Assembly (NCBI GenBank): GCA_031272505.1
Contig: JAISTQ010000060.1
Span: forward strand, 1 to 53,788
Direction: 5' to 3'
DNA length: 53,788 nucleotides
Source of the DNA: Propionibacteriaceae bacterium
GTDB taxonomy: Bacteria > Actinomycetota > Actinomycetes > Propionibacteriales > Propionibacteriaceae
Positions 35,508 to 45,531 of this stretch are shown here, one piece after another. The notes beneath the pieces are model-generated. The model was not told the origin of the DNA, did not search any database, and saw only the letters and a program-made list of their open reading frames with translations. Each line of letters begins with the position of its first letter. The stretch's first letter is position 1. Position numbers and translations under genes: made by a program.

Positions 35508-36241
35508 AACGCTATCTGCGACTGATCCCGATCCTGGTCGGCGTGTTGGGCATGGCGACGCTCAGCGTCTACGCCGGGCACACCTACTCCCTGTGGCTCA
35601 CCGAGCAGGATTACCAAGAGGTGGTGATCCAGCGCGGCCAGGTGGGCCTCTCGCTGGACACCGATTTCCAGGTGCAGGCTGACGCGGGCGCCATGGACGA
35701 CCTGCTCTACGTGGAAGCGGGCGACGAGCTGCACCACCTGGTCTCCACCGACGATGTGCTCGCCCCCAACGAGAAGGTCGGCGAATACTGCTTCCCGATT
35801 GACATCGCGGCGCGCGCCGACGGGAACCTCGGGCTGCGCTACCAGATCTCGTTGTCGGATGAGTTGCTGGCGGACACCGATCCGGTGTTCACCGACGCGT
35901 CCGTGCGGCTCGCCCGCGACGACAATCACGACAACCAGCCGGACGGCGAATGGATCACGCTGTCCGACACCAACCCGGATTCCGGCCCGATTGACGCGGT
36001 GCCGGCTTTGAAGAGCGAGCAGACCGCCAACGCGCGGTGGCTCGCCTGTGTGACGGCTACTCCCCATCAGGAGGAGTACCAAAACAATGCCACAGTCACG
36101 GTACATACCCAGGATGGCGAAGTGTTGAGCGCATCCGACTCGTGGCACGCTTGGTTCCGCTCGGTGAGCGGTCCCGACCTTGACCTATTGGTGGTGAGCC
36201 ACGAGGTCTATCGACCTAGTCTCGAAACAAGTGAGAGGTGA
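35504..36241 (+). CDS. Small exported protein with SipW-type signal peptide (II)
   Basis: 245 residues from GTG 35504, overlapping the previous TGA. The N-terminus (LIPILVGVLGMATLSVYAGHTYSLWLTE) has a hydrophobic signal with SLWLTE, similar to the SipW client type. The mature part has two cysteines (YCFPID, ACVTA) and a late Trp-rich segment. No known domain; the acidic, extended character resembles the other clients. It ends 71 bases before the TasA-like gene. Confidence 0.7.
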   Translation: MKRYLRLIPILVGVLGMATLSVYAGHTYSLWLTEQDYQEVVIQRGQVGLSLDTDFQVQADAGAMDDLLYVEAGDELHHLVSTDDVLAPNEKVGEYCFPIDIAARADGNLGLRYQISLSDELLADTDPVFTDASVRLARDDNHDNQPDGEWITLSDTNPDSGPIDAVPALKSEQTANARWLACVTATPHQEEYQNNATVTVHTQDGEVLSASDSWHAWFRSVSGPDLDLLVVSHEVYRPSLETSER

Positions 36242-36312
36242 CCGAAGATTCCGCAACAACTGCGGAAAGCGGAAGGCAACTATGCCAACGCAAACAAAAG
36301 AAAGGTAACCTA

Positions 36313-37155
36313 ATGAACAACTCAAAGAACACCAAGGCCAAGGGCCTGATCGTGGGTCTGGCTGGTGCCGTACTGCTCATGGGCGGCTCCACCTACGCGC
36401 TGTGGTCTGCTGAAGGCACCTCCGAAGGTGGCGCGATCACCGCTGGTGCGATGACGATCAGCACCGACGTTGCCTCCGGCATCTACGACGTGTCCACCGA
36501 CCGCAAGGATTCGGTCCAGTCCGGCACCGGCACCGACCTGTCCTCGCTGACCGCGCTGAGCTCCTGCCTGCCGTCCACCACCTACTACGGCCACACCACC
36601 GCCGCGGGTAGCTGGAACATCGTTCCCGGCGACTCGGTGATGCAGGTCTTCCCGTTCAAGGCCACCATGAAAGGTGACAACCTGGTCGCCAAGCTGACGG
36701 CTGACTTCGCCAGCCTGGCCATCACCCAAGAGACGCGTAACTCGATCAGCGGCACCATCAAGGTCTTCATGGGCGGCGAGGAAGTCTCCTCCGTCGACTT
36801 GGTGGACGCGCTCAGCACCACCTCCACCAACCTGGGCTTCTTCCAGGCTGCCAGCCAGGACTACGGCACGGACGACGGCAAGCTGCCGAAGCTGCCGGAG
36901 ACCGCTACCAACCCCAACATGTGCGTCGCCATCTCCCTCACCTGGGACAGCGCCTCCACCAGCCAGGCTTCCTCTGCCGCCGGCACCTTGGGCGATACCG
37001 AGGTGAAGGGCAGCAAGGACATGAGCGCTGACATCGTCAAGATCGCCAACGGCTTGAAGGTCAGCTTGGTCCAGAGCCGTGACGAGTCCGAGATCGACAC
37101 CTGGGCCAAGGCCAACATCAATGATTGGGACGAAGGCGAAAGCCAGTTCAAGTAA
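36313..37155 (+). CDS. TasA/camelysin-like exported protein with alternate-type signal peptide
   Basis: 280 residues from ATG 36313, preceded by AAAGAAAGG. The N-terminus (NTKAKGLIVGLAGAVLLMGGSTYALWSAEGTSEGG) is the clearest SipW-type signal in the cassette, with STYALWS at the cleavage region, and the start of the mature part (GGAITAGAMTIST) fits the peptidase M73/camelysin/TasA-like group. TasA-like proteins form fibres in biofilm matrices. An in-frame GTG at 36238 would add 25 residues without a signal and is not preferred. The signal peptidase gene follows after 18 bases. Confidence 0.8.
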   Translation: MNNSKNTKAKGLIVGLAGAVLLMGGSTYALWSAEGTSEGGAITAGAMTISTDVASGIYDVSTDRKDSVQSGTGTDLSSLTALSSCLPSTTYYGHTTAAGSWNIVPGDSVMQVFPFKATMKGDNLVAKLTADFASLAITQETRNSISGTIKVFMGGEEVSSVDLVDALSTTSTNLGFFQAASQDYGTDDGKLPKLPETATNPNMCVAISLTWDSASTSQASSAAGTLGDTEVKGSKDMSADIVKIANGLKVSLVQSRDESEIDTWAKANINDWDEGESQFK

Positions 37156-37173
37156 GAAATAAGGAACTCATTT

Positions 37174-37755
37174 ATGCGTAAGCATGGTTTCATCCGCGGG
37201 CTTTTGGGAGGCGTCGGCTGGGCGCTGGCGCTCTCCCTCACAGCCCTAGCAGTTGCCGCAGCCGCCGTGCCCGCCCTTCGGGGCGGGCAGGCGCTGACGG
37301 TGCTGACCGGCTCCATGGAGCCGACGTTCAGCCCCGGCGACCGGATCATCACCGAAGCGGTGACTCCGGACGATGTCCAAGTTGGTGACATCATCTCGTA
37401 TCTGCCCAACCCGGACGATCCGGAGTTGATCACCCACCGGGTGATCGGTATGCGTCTGGGCGCCGATGGGGAGACCACCTTCGTGATGCAGGGCGACGCG
37501 AACAACGCCGTCGACCCGATCGTGCAAGGCAAGCAGATCCGCTACCGCTACCTCTACCACATCCCATTCATGGGCTACATCGTGGACCAGGTGGGCGGCC
37601 AGTCGGGCATGGCGGTCACGATTGCCGCGGTCGTCATCATCGGTTACGGCGTCTTCTTGGTCTTGAAACCGTCGAAGCGCAAAGAAGAGGAGCCCGCGCA
37701 AAGCGAAGCCCCCGCAGAATCCGAACATCTACCGAAACGGGCGCTCGTCGCCTAA
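37174..37755 (+). CDS. sipW: SipW-like (archaeal/ER-type) signal peptidase I
   Basis: 193 residues. A membrane segment (about 12-35) precedes LTGSMEPTFSPGD with the nucleophile Ser47. ITHRV supplies His88 in place of the usual bacterial Lys, and GDAN (107-110) is also present. This Ser/His pattern defines the SipW/ER type of peptidase. A second membrane segment is near 145-165, followed by a charged tail. In Bacillus, SipW processes TasA and TapA. Here it sits directly after its likely clients, so the cassette is self-contained for export processing. Confidence 0.92.
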   Translation: MRKHGFIRGLLGGVGWALALSLTALAVAAAAVPALRGGQALTVLTGSMEPTFSPGDRIITEAVTPDDVQVGDIISYLPNPDDPELITHRVIGMRLGADGETTFVMQGDANNAVDPIVQGKQIRYRYLYHIPFMGYIVDQVGGQSGMAVTIAAVVIIGYGVFLVLKPSKRKEEEPAQSEAPAESEHLPKRALVA

Positions 37756-37768
37756 GGAGCAAAAACAA

Positions 37769-38566
37769 ATGAAACGTCATGGCGTGGCCGGCTTGGTAGC
37801 CGCCATCGTGCTGGCTACCATGCCTGCCGCTGTCGCCCATGCTGACGACGACCATCTCTCCAGCTATTGGGACGGCCCGACGTACAACCTGTCATGGGAT
37901 GGCAGCACTTATCCCACCGTCTCCGACACCTTCCTCGGCAACCCCGTGGTGGTCCCTGGAGACGATGTCCATCGCACCTTGAAGGTGCGCAACAACACCG
38001 ACGGCACCTGCGACCACGCGCTGGTGTCCGTAGACCTTTTCGACGAGCGGCAGGACGAGCCCGAAGGCTCCGTGAACCACGAGTTGGCCGATCTCGTCTA
38101 TCTCTACTGGGACATTGAAGGGGCGAAAGGCGAGCTGAAGTTCCGCGACGCCATCAGCGCGGGCGACACCCGGCTGACCACCTTCTCGCTCGCGCCGGGC
38201 CAAGTGGGCTCCATCAAGCTCGGCTACCGTTTCCCCAAAGCCGCGACTGGCGGCCAGTCCCACGGCAAGCCGTCCGTAATCGAATCTTTCAAAGTGCGGA
38301 TTTCCGCCACCGGCGACTGCAACCCCGGCACCGGCGGCGATCCGGATCCCGATCCGACACCCTCGCAGACTTCCACACCCACCCCGAAACCGAGCCCCAG
38401 CCCCACCGGCACCGCCACCCCGTCCCCCTCGCCGAGCATCCACCACGACCCGGACGACCCGCTGGCCTTCACCGGCGCCCGCGGCTGGCTCCCCTACACC
38501 CTCGGCGGCGCCGTCTTCCTCATCTTCGGCTTCGCCCTGCTGCGCAACCGCCGCCGCGACGACTGA
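37769..38566 (+). CDS. LAFTG-anchored surface protein
   Basis: 265 residues with a signal peptide (about 1-26, ending AHA-DD). The mature domain (about 27-190) contains a DGTCDHALVSVDLFDERQ region with two cysteines (TCDH, DCNPG) and is of an unknown fold. A Pro/Ser/Thr-rich wall spacer (about 195-230) leads to LAFTG, a hydrophobic segment and a positively charged tail (RNRRRDD), a complete sorting signal. LAxTG motifs suit class E/F sortases of actinobacteria, but no sortase is in the window. It is last of the cassette and may anchor the fibre or matrix to the wall. Confidence 0.85.
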   Translation: MKRHGVAGLVAAIVLATMPAAVAHADDDHLSSYWDGPTYNLSWDGSTYPTVSDTFLGNPVVVPGDDVHRTLKVRNNTDGTCDHALVSVDLFDERQDEPEGSVNHELADLVYLYWDIEGAKGELKFRDAISAGDTRLTTFSLAPGQVGSIKLGYRFPKAATGGQSHGKPSVIESFKVRISATGDCNPGTGGDPDPDPTPSQTSTPTPKPSPSPTGTATPSPSPSIHHDPDDPLAFTGARGWLPYTLGGAVFLIFGFALLRNRRRDD

Positions 38567-38714
38567 CCCCCCGTCATCTCGAGCCGCAACCTGAAACCCG
38601 AGTCTCCCGGCACCCCACCGCCGTCATCCTCGAGCCGCAGGCTCGGGGATCCAGTGAGCGACGTACCGAAGGTACTTGGAGCGAACAAAAAACGCGTGAG
38701 CGAAGCGAACGCCA
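38567..38714. repeat. Intergenic repeats with hairpins
   Basis: CCGTCATC(C)TCGAGCCGCA occurs twice, at 38571-38589 and 38621-38640. The second continues into a hairpin CGAGCC-GCA-GGCTCG. A further GTACC-GAA-GGTAC hairpin lies at about 38663-38675. The stretch separates the converging LAFTG and tgt genes and may terminate both. The repeat looks like a dispersed REP-type element. Confidence 0.5.
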
Positions 38715-40635
<1,921 letters not shown>

Positions 40636-40639
<4 letters not shown>

Positions 40640-41781
40640 CCAAAAGTGTCCTTCAGCCAGCCGAAGACGCCCTTGCCCTGCTTGGTGATCTGGGTGGCGG
40701 GGGCCGTCTCGTCGCGCAGTTCGGCGAGCTTGCCGAGCAGGTCGCGCTGCTCGTCGTCCAGCTTGGTGGGGGTGGTGACGCCGACCGTCACCCCGAGGTT
40801 GCCCCGGCCGGACCCACGCAGCCGGGGGACGCCCTTGCCCGGGATCGTCAACCGGGTGCCGGATTGGGTGCCCGGCGGAATCTGCAGCACCGCCGTGCCC
40901 TGGTCGGCGAGATCTTCGCGTTCGGCCTCCAACGTCTGCAAGGTGATCTCGGTGCCCAGCGCGGCCGCCGTCATCGGGATGGTGATGACCAACTCCAGAT
41001 CGTCGCCGTTGCGCTTGAACACCTCGTGCGCGGTGACGTTGATCTCCACATACAGATCGCCGGCCGGCCCACCGCCGGGCCCGACTTCGCCTTGGGCTTC
41101 GAGGTGGATGCGGTTTCCGGTGTTCACCCCGGCGGGAATCTTCACGTTGACGCTGCGGCGGGCCCGCACCCGGCCCTCGCCGCCGCACTCTTGGCAGGGA
41201 TGCTGGATCACGGTGCCGTAACCACGGCACTGCGGGCACGGCTGGGTGGTGCGGATGTCGCCCAGGAAGGAGCGCTGCACCACCGTCACTTGGCCGTTGC
41301 CGTGGCAGCCCGCGCAGGTGACCGGGGCGGAGCCGTCCGCCGAGCCCGATCCGTTGCACGTAGCACAGGTGACGGCGGTGTCGATCTTCAGCGGCTTCGT
41401 CACCCCGAAAGCCGCCTCCGCGAGGGTGAGCCGGATGCGCGCCAAGGCGTCTTGCCCGCGCTGCACCCGCGAGCGTGGCCCGCGCTGGCCGCCGCCGCCG
41501 AACATGGCGTCCACCAGGTTGGTGAAATCGAAGCCGCCCTGGAAGCCCGCGAACCCGGCGCTGCCGCCCAGCGGATCGCCGCCGCGATCATAGAGGGCGC
41601 GCTTATCCGGATCGCCGAGCACCGCGTAGGCCTCGCCGATCTCCTTGAATTTCTCGGCCGCGTCCTCGGAATCGTTGACGTCCGGGTGGTATTGCATCGC
41701 CAGCTTGCGGTAAGCCTTTTTGATCTCGTCGTCGGAGGCATTCCGATCCACCCCGAGCAGCGAATAATAATCGCCCTTCAC
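40636..41781 (-). CDS. dnaJ: Chaperone protein DnaJ
   Basis: 381 residues. The J domain (1-70) has YHPDVN, followed by a Gly/Phe-rich part, four CxxCxGxG-like zinc repeats ([32 protein letters not shown]) and the C-terminal substrate domain. It stimulates DnaK and delivers clients. The linkage to hrcA marks it as the DnaJ2 type that actinobacteria keep separate from the dnaK-grpE-dnaJ1 operon. It overlaps both neighbours by 4 bases. Confidence 0.96.
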
Positions 41782-42782
41782 TTCAGGAACCTCCCCACAT
41801 AGCGGGCTACCGCGCGCACCGCCGCGATGGTGGAGGGGTAATCCATGCGGGTGGGGCCGAGCACGCCGAGCGTGGCCACCGGCTGATCGTCGGCGCCATA
41901 GCCGGAAGCCACCACCGAGGTGTTTTGCAGCGGCTCGTAGGGGTTTTCGGAGCCGATCCGGACGGTGACGTCATCCCCGGCCGCCTCGCCGAGCAGGCGG
42001 AGCAGCACCATCTGCTCCTCCAGGGCCTCCAGCACCGGCTTGATGGCCGTCTCGTACTGATCCGAGAAGCGGGTGAGGTGCTGCACCCCGGCCACCTCCA
42101 CCCGGGAGGTGCCCGCGTTCAGCATCTCGATCAGGGCGGCGCTCACCGTCGCCCCCAAATTCTCCAAATCCTTCGGGAGGGTTTCGGTGAGCTTGCCGAG
42201 CGCCTCGGCGGCGGCGGCCACCGATTTCCCCACGGTGACGGTGCTCACCCGCGCCCGCAGATCCGCAATCGAATCCGAGGGGGCATCCCCGATCTCCACG
42301 TTGCGCTGGCTCACCTCGCCCGAGGAGGTGACCAAGATCACCAGGCCGCGACCGGCCGTCAACTCCACGATGTCAAAATGCCGGACGATTGCCTGGGCGA
42401 GCACCGGATACTGCACAATCGCCACCTGCTGGGTGATCTGGGCGAGCAGCTTCACCGTGCGGCGCACCACGTCGTCCATATCCACCGCGCCAGCCATGAA
42501 ACCCTCAATCGCGCGGCGCTCCCCCGCCGAGAGCGGCTTCACCGCGCCCAGCCGATCCACGAACAGCCGATAGCCCTTGTCGGTGGGAATCCGACCCGCC
42601 GACGTGTGCGGCTGGGTGATGTAGCCCTCTTCCTCCAGCGCGGCCATGTCGTTTCGGACGGTGGCGGGCGAGACGCCCAACTGGTACCGCTCCACCAGCG
42701 CCTTCGATCCGACCGGCTCGCGCAGGGAGACATAATCGGTGACGATGGCCCGCAGGATGGCCAGCTTCCGCTCGTCCAACAA
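41778..42782 (-). CDS. hrcA: Heat-inducible transcription repressor HrcA
   Basis: About 334 residues. [17 protein letters not shown] and [33 protein letters not shown] are the HrcA winged-helix region. HrcA binds CIRCE operators and represses heat-shock genes. A GTG at 42797 opens the frame, but the TTG at 42782 is preferred: AGGAG stands five bases before it and the family begins with LDERK. GTG 42797 lies inside the CIRCE element. The gene is autoregulated and heads hrcA-dnaJ-rsmE. Confidence 0.94.
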   Translation of the reverse strand: MLDERKLAILRAIVTDYVSLREPVGSKALVERYQLGVSPATVRNDMAALEEEGYITQPHTSAGRIPTDKGYRLFVDRLGAVKPLSAGERRAIEGFMAGAVDMDDVVRRTVKLLAQITQQVAIVQYPVLAQAIVRHFDIVELTAGRGLVILVTSSGEVSQRNVEIGDAPSDSIADLRARVSTVTVGKSVAAAAEALGKLTETLPKDLENLGATVSAALIEMLNAGTSRVEVAGVQHLTRFSDQYETAIKPVLEALEEQMVLLRLLGEAAGDDVTVRIGSENPYEPLQNTSVVASGYGADDQPVATLGVLGPTRMDYPSTIAAVRAVARYVGRFLK

Positions 42783-42790
42783 ATCGACTC

Positions 42791-42817
42791 CTAGCACTCT
42801 TACCTTTAGAGTGCCAG
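42791..42817. promoter_or_regulatory. CIRCE operator
   Basis: CTAGCACTC-N9-GAGTGCCAG against the consensus TTAGCACTC-N9-GAGTGCTAA: both arms match except at the ends. On the minus strand it lies directly before the hrcA ribosome binding site, and TACACT upstream of it (about 42823-42828) is a plausible -10. Confidence 0.88.
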
Positions 42818-42821
42818 TGTA

Positions 42822-43640
42822 CTACTTCCCGGTTCCCGGCCCATAGAGGTTTGACACTTCGAGCAGCCGATCCGCCTCGTGCCAGTTTTCGGGCGTCATC
42901 GCGCTCATGAGGCGTTTGCCCTGCACCCCGGCCGCCCAAGGCGTGCCGTCTTCCACCGCCGTAAAGCCGCCCAACTCGGTGACCATCAGCGCGCCGGGCA
43001 GGTGATCCCACGGGAACATCGAGCGGTAGGCGAGGAAATCCACCTCGCCCTCGATCAGCTTCGGATAGTCAATCGCGCACGATCCCCAGGTGCGGCGCAG
43101 ATGGGCGGGCAACTCGCCCTCGAGCTTGAACGGAATATAGGTGGCCCCGATCAGGCCGTCGCGCTCCGGCCGCTGATAGCTGACCGGCTGGCCGTTGCGG
43201 GTGACCCCCGCGCCCTTTTCCGCCACCCAGATGGTGCGGTACATCGGATGGTAGATCCAGCCGCGCGTGGTGACGCCCTTTTTGATCTCGGCGACCATCA
43301 CCCCGAAATCCGTGGATTCGCGGGTGAAGTTCAGCGTGCCGTCCAGCGGATCAATGACGAAGGCGTGCTCGGCCTCCGCGTAGCCATCGAGCAGCCTCGG
43401 ATTCGAATAGACGGATTCTTCGCCGACGATGACGGCATCCGGATACTCCGCGCGCAACCGCCGGGCGATCTCGCGCTCCCCTTCCCGATCCGCTGCGGTA
43501 GCGATGTCTCCAGGGCGCGTCTTGACCTCAATCTCCTGGGTCGAGGGCACGGCCCCAAACCGAGGCAGAATCAAATCATTCGCCACCTCGAAGAGAATCC
43601 AAGACACCTGCTCACTGTCCACCTGCCCATCTTTGCCCAC
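42822..43640 (-). CDS. Inositol-monophosphatase family protein
   Basis: 272 residues. The metal-binding motifs GEES and DPLDGTLNF are intact, and FPWDHLPGALMVTELGG matches the WDxAAG motif in a variant form. Members hydrolyse inositol phosphate, histidinol phosphate, fructose-1,6-bisphosphate or PAP; the exact substrate cannot be read. The hrcA promoter and CIRCE sit right at its 3' end, so hrcA has its own regulation. Confidence 0.88.
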   Translation of the reverse strand: MGKDGQVDSEQVSWILFEVANDLILPRFGAVPSTQEIEVKTRPGDIATAADREGEREIARRLRAEYPDAVIVGEESVYSNPRLLDGYAEAEHAFVIDPLDGTLNFTRESTDFGVMVAEIKKGVTTRGWIYHPMYRTIWVAEKGAGVTRNGQPVSYQRPERDGLIGATYIPFKLEGELPAHLRRTWGSCAIDYPKLIEGEVDFLAYRSMFPWDHLPGALMVTELGGFTAVEDGTPWAAGVQGKRLMSAMTPENWHEADRLLEVSNLYGPGTGK

Positions 43641-43741
43641 CCAACCGAATCTGAGACATCCGTCTCACCAACTGGAGCCCCCCTCCCCTCTCCCTCCCCC
43701 CGAACCCGGATCCGCGACGGGCTGTCGGGTGGTTCCTAAGC

Positions 43742-43747
43742 TATACT
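43742..43747 (+). promoter_or_regulatory. -10 element of tRNA-Met
   Basis: TATACT about 25 bases upstream of the tRNA; the -35 is poor. Confidence 0.4.
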
Positions 43748-43772
43748 CCAGACTCATGAAACACCACCAGGA

Positions 43773-43846
43773 GGGCCGGTAGCTCAGCTGGTCAGAGCAG
43801 AGGACTCATAATCCTTTGGTCGCGGGTTCGAGCCCCGCCCGGCCTA
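43773..43846 (+). tRNA. tRNA-Met (CAT)
   Basis: A complete cloverleaf is visible: acceptor GGGCCGG paired with CCGGCCT (one G-T), D stem GCTC, anticodon loop CTCATAA giving CAT, T arm GCGGG-TTCGAGC-CCCGC and discriminator A. CCA is not encoded. The sequence looks like elongator tRNA-Met; a lysidine-modified tRNA-Ile (CAT) is the alternative. Confidence 0.92.
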
Positions 43847-43870
43847 CCTCGTAAAAGCGCTTCCATCGAA

Positions 43871-44536
43871 TCACAGATATTTGCTGGCTTCGCGGATGGA
43901 GAGGGGGGCGAGAGAGTCGTGGTGGCGGGCGAGGAAGGCGCGGACCCAGGTGGGGTCGGTTTTGGAGTATTCGCGCAGCGACCAGCCAATGGCCTTGTTG
44001 ATGAAGAACTCGCGTTGGCCGAGGTTGTTGACGATGATCTGTTCCAACAGGGCGGTATCGGTGCGGTCCTTGCGGTTGAGTTGGTGATCGATGGCGATGC
44101 GACGCAGCCAGATGCTCGCGTCGGTACTCCATGCCAACAGGGTTTCGTTGACGGCGGGGAACCGCAGCGCAATGCCGCCGATGATGCGGTCGAACACGTC
44201 GATGGTGTCCCACCAGGGCTTGATCAGCGCCAGGTCGCGCAGCCGGGGGACGTCGGCAGGCGTCAACAATGAAGCCACGGCACGCAGGTAGTCCAGCGCC
44301 AGGTATTGGAATTCGCGCTCTCGGCCCCAGCAGTCGGTGACGAATTCCCAATCGATTTCCGTAGCCTGCCGCGCCTGCTTCAAGAACTCCTTCGACAGGG
44401 CCGCCCGTTCCGGTTTCGGGATGCCCAAGAACGGGCAGATATGCTTCATGTAGGCCGCCATCGGCTGGGCCTTGACTGGATCGGCGTTCGCGTAAAACGC
44501 CGCGATGACGTCTTTACCCGGCATCTTCCGGTTCAA
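43871..44536 (-). CDS. DNA alkylation repair protein (AlkD-like)
   Basis: 221 residues of the ALK/HEAT-repeat glycosylase family. Start region DVIAAFYANADPVKAQPMAAYMK and later WWDTIDVFDRIIGG, IDHQLNRKDRTDTALLEQII and SLREYSKTDPTWVRAFL match AlkD-type proteins, which remove N3/N7-alkylated bases without base flipping. Together with ogt the window encodes two alkylation-repair activities. TTG 44536 and an ATG four codons later are both possible starts. It overlaps the membrane-protein gene by 23 bases. Confidence 0.9.
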   Translation of the reverse strand: MNRKMPGKDVIAAFYANADPVKAQPMAAYMKHICPFLGIPKPERAALSKEFLKQARQATEIDWEFVTDCWGREREFQYLALDYLRAVASLLTPADVPRLRDLALIKPWWDTIDVFDRIIGGIALRFPAVNETLLAWSTDASIWLRRIAIDHQLNRKDRTDTALLEQIIVNNLGQREFFINKAIGWSLREYSKTDPTWVRAFLARHHDSLAPLSIREASKYL

Positions 44537-44864
44537 CGGCAGTCTCCGGCTCGGCAGCGGCTTCCGGTTCGGTGGTTTCTGCTGATTCCGGGACCAAGAC
44601 AGCCTTGAGCTGCTTCAGATCATCTAGGATGGCCAACTGCCGATCCAAGATCGCGGCCACCAGCCAGAGCCCGAAGCCCACGCAAACCGTGAAGAAGCAG
44701 ATGATCACGTAACGAAGCGGGCCCATTCCCGCGCAGATCGCACCGTCATAGTTCTCCGAACACCAATTCACTTGATACAGGCCATTCGCCAGCACGATGG
44801 CGGCCCCGCCCCACGAGACGGCCGCCAGTACCCGTGCCGTCACAGCCCCCGGATGTTCAAACAT
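44514..44864 (-). CDS. Small membrane protein, acidic tail
   Basis: 116 residues. Two membrane segments are visible (about 8-28 and 50-72), followed by a coiled helix (ILDDLKQLKAVL) and a Glu/Pro/Ala-rich tail. No known family. It overlaps the AlkD-like gene, so the pair is probably cotranscribed. Confidence 0.6.
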   Translation of the reverse strand: MFEHPGAVTARVLAAVSWGGAAIVLANGLYQVNWCSENYDGAICAGMGPLRYVIICFFTVCVGFGLWLVAAILDRQLAILDDLKQLKAVLVPESAETTEPEAAAEPETAVEPEDAG

Positions 44865-44961
44865 GGCACCAGCGTATCAACGCCCCTCGAACCTGACAAA
44901 AGTCCCAAAGTCACCCCGGCGCGGGCCGTTGGCAAGCCATGGCGGGAAGCCTGGCCCGCGA

Positions 44962-45043
44962 GTGGGGGAAGCGACACCGAAAGGGGGTGCGGGGGTGCGG
45001 GGGGGGGGGAAGCGCCATCGAAAGGGGGTCCGGGGGTGCGGGA
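44962..45043. repeat. 41-bp G-rich tandem repeat with an 11-G run
   Basis: Two imperfect copies, period 41: GGGGGAAGCGACACCGAAAG (first) and GGGGGAAGCGCCATCGAAAG (second), each followed by GGGGGT-CGGGGGTGCGG-like sequence. A run of 11 G spans 44999-45009. The gap 44865-45155 has no gene that I can support. Confidence 0.7.
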
Positions 45044-45155
45044 AGGGCGAGAAGGCGCTTCAGATATGGGGTTTTGCACTTTTCTTCGGCGTGTCGCTAC
45101 AACAACTCATCACTGAAGCACGAAGACAGGATCACGGGCACAGACCCCACGGGGG

Positions 45156-45527
45156 TTATTTTTCGAGGCGGGTGGCGACGGCGTTGAGGATGAGGGAGAC
45201 CAGGGAGATGACGATGGAGCCGAAGAGGGCGGCCCAGAAGCCGTCGACGTGCCAGCCGAGGTTGAACAGGCCAGCGCCCCAGGAGGTGAGCCAGAGCATC
45301 AGGCCGTTGATGACCAAGAGGCCGATGCCGAGCGTCAAGATGACCAGGGGCAAGCTGAGGACGGTGAAGAGGGGTTTGACGATGGTGTTGATGACGCCGA
45401 AGATCACGGCCACCAGCAGCAGGGTGAGGATCTTGGCGAGGTCGTCCTCGCCCGTCAAGGTGATGCCGGGGACGAGATAGGCGGCCGCCGCGAGGGCGAG
45501 CATGTTGATGACCAGACGTACGAGCAT
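45156..45527 (-). CDS. Phage-holin-4 family membrane protein (YvlD type)
   Basis: 123 residues with four membrane segments. INTIVKPLFTVLSLPLVILTLG is the family hallmark (Pfam group Phage_holin_4_2). Despite its name it is a chromosomal membrane protein in most bacteria, with no link to a prophage here. It starts 5 bases from the dnaG stop and may be cotranscribed with it. Confidence 0.85.
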   Translation of the reverse strand: MLVRLVINMLALAAAAYLVPGITLTGEDDLAKILTLLLVAVIFGVINTIVKPLFTVLSLPLVILTLGIGLLVINGLMLWLTSWGAGLFNLGWHVDGFWAALFGSIVISLVSLILNAVATRLEK

Positions 45528-45531
45528 GGAG

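Noticed and set aside
40640-41359. N-terminal extension of rsmE into dnaJ
   Set aside because: The extension lies out of frame inside dnaJ and is Arg/Gly-rich; RsmE similarity starts at 40639.
45156-45527. Prophage suggested by the phage-holin family name
   Set aside because: This holin-4 family is a common chromosomal membrane protein; no other phage gene is nearby.
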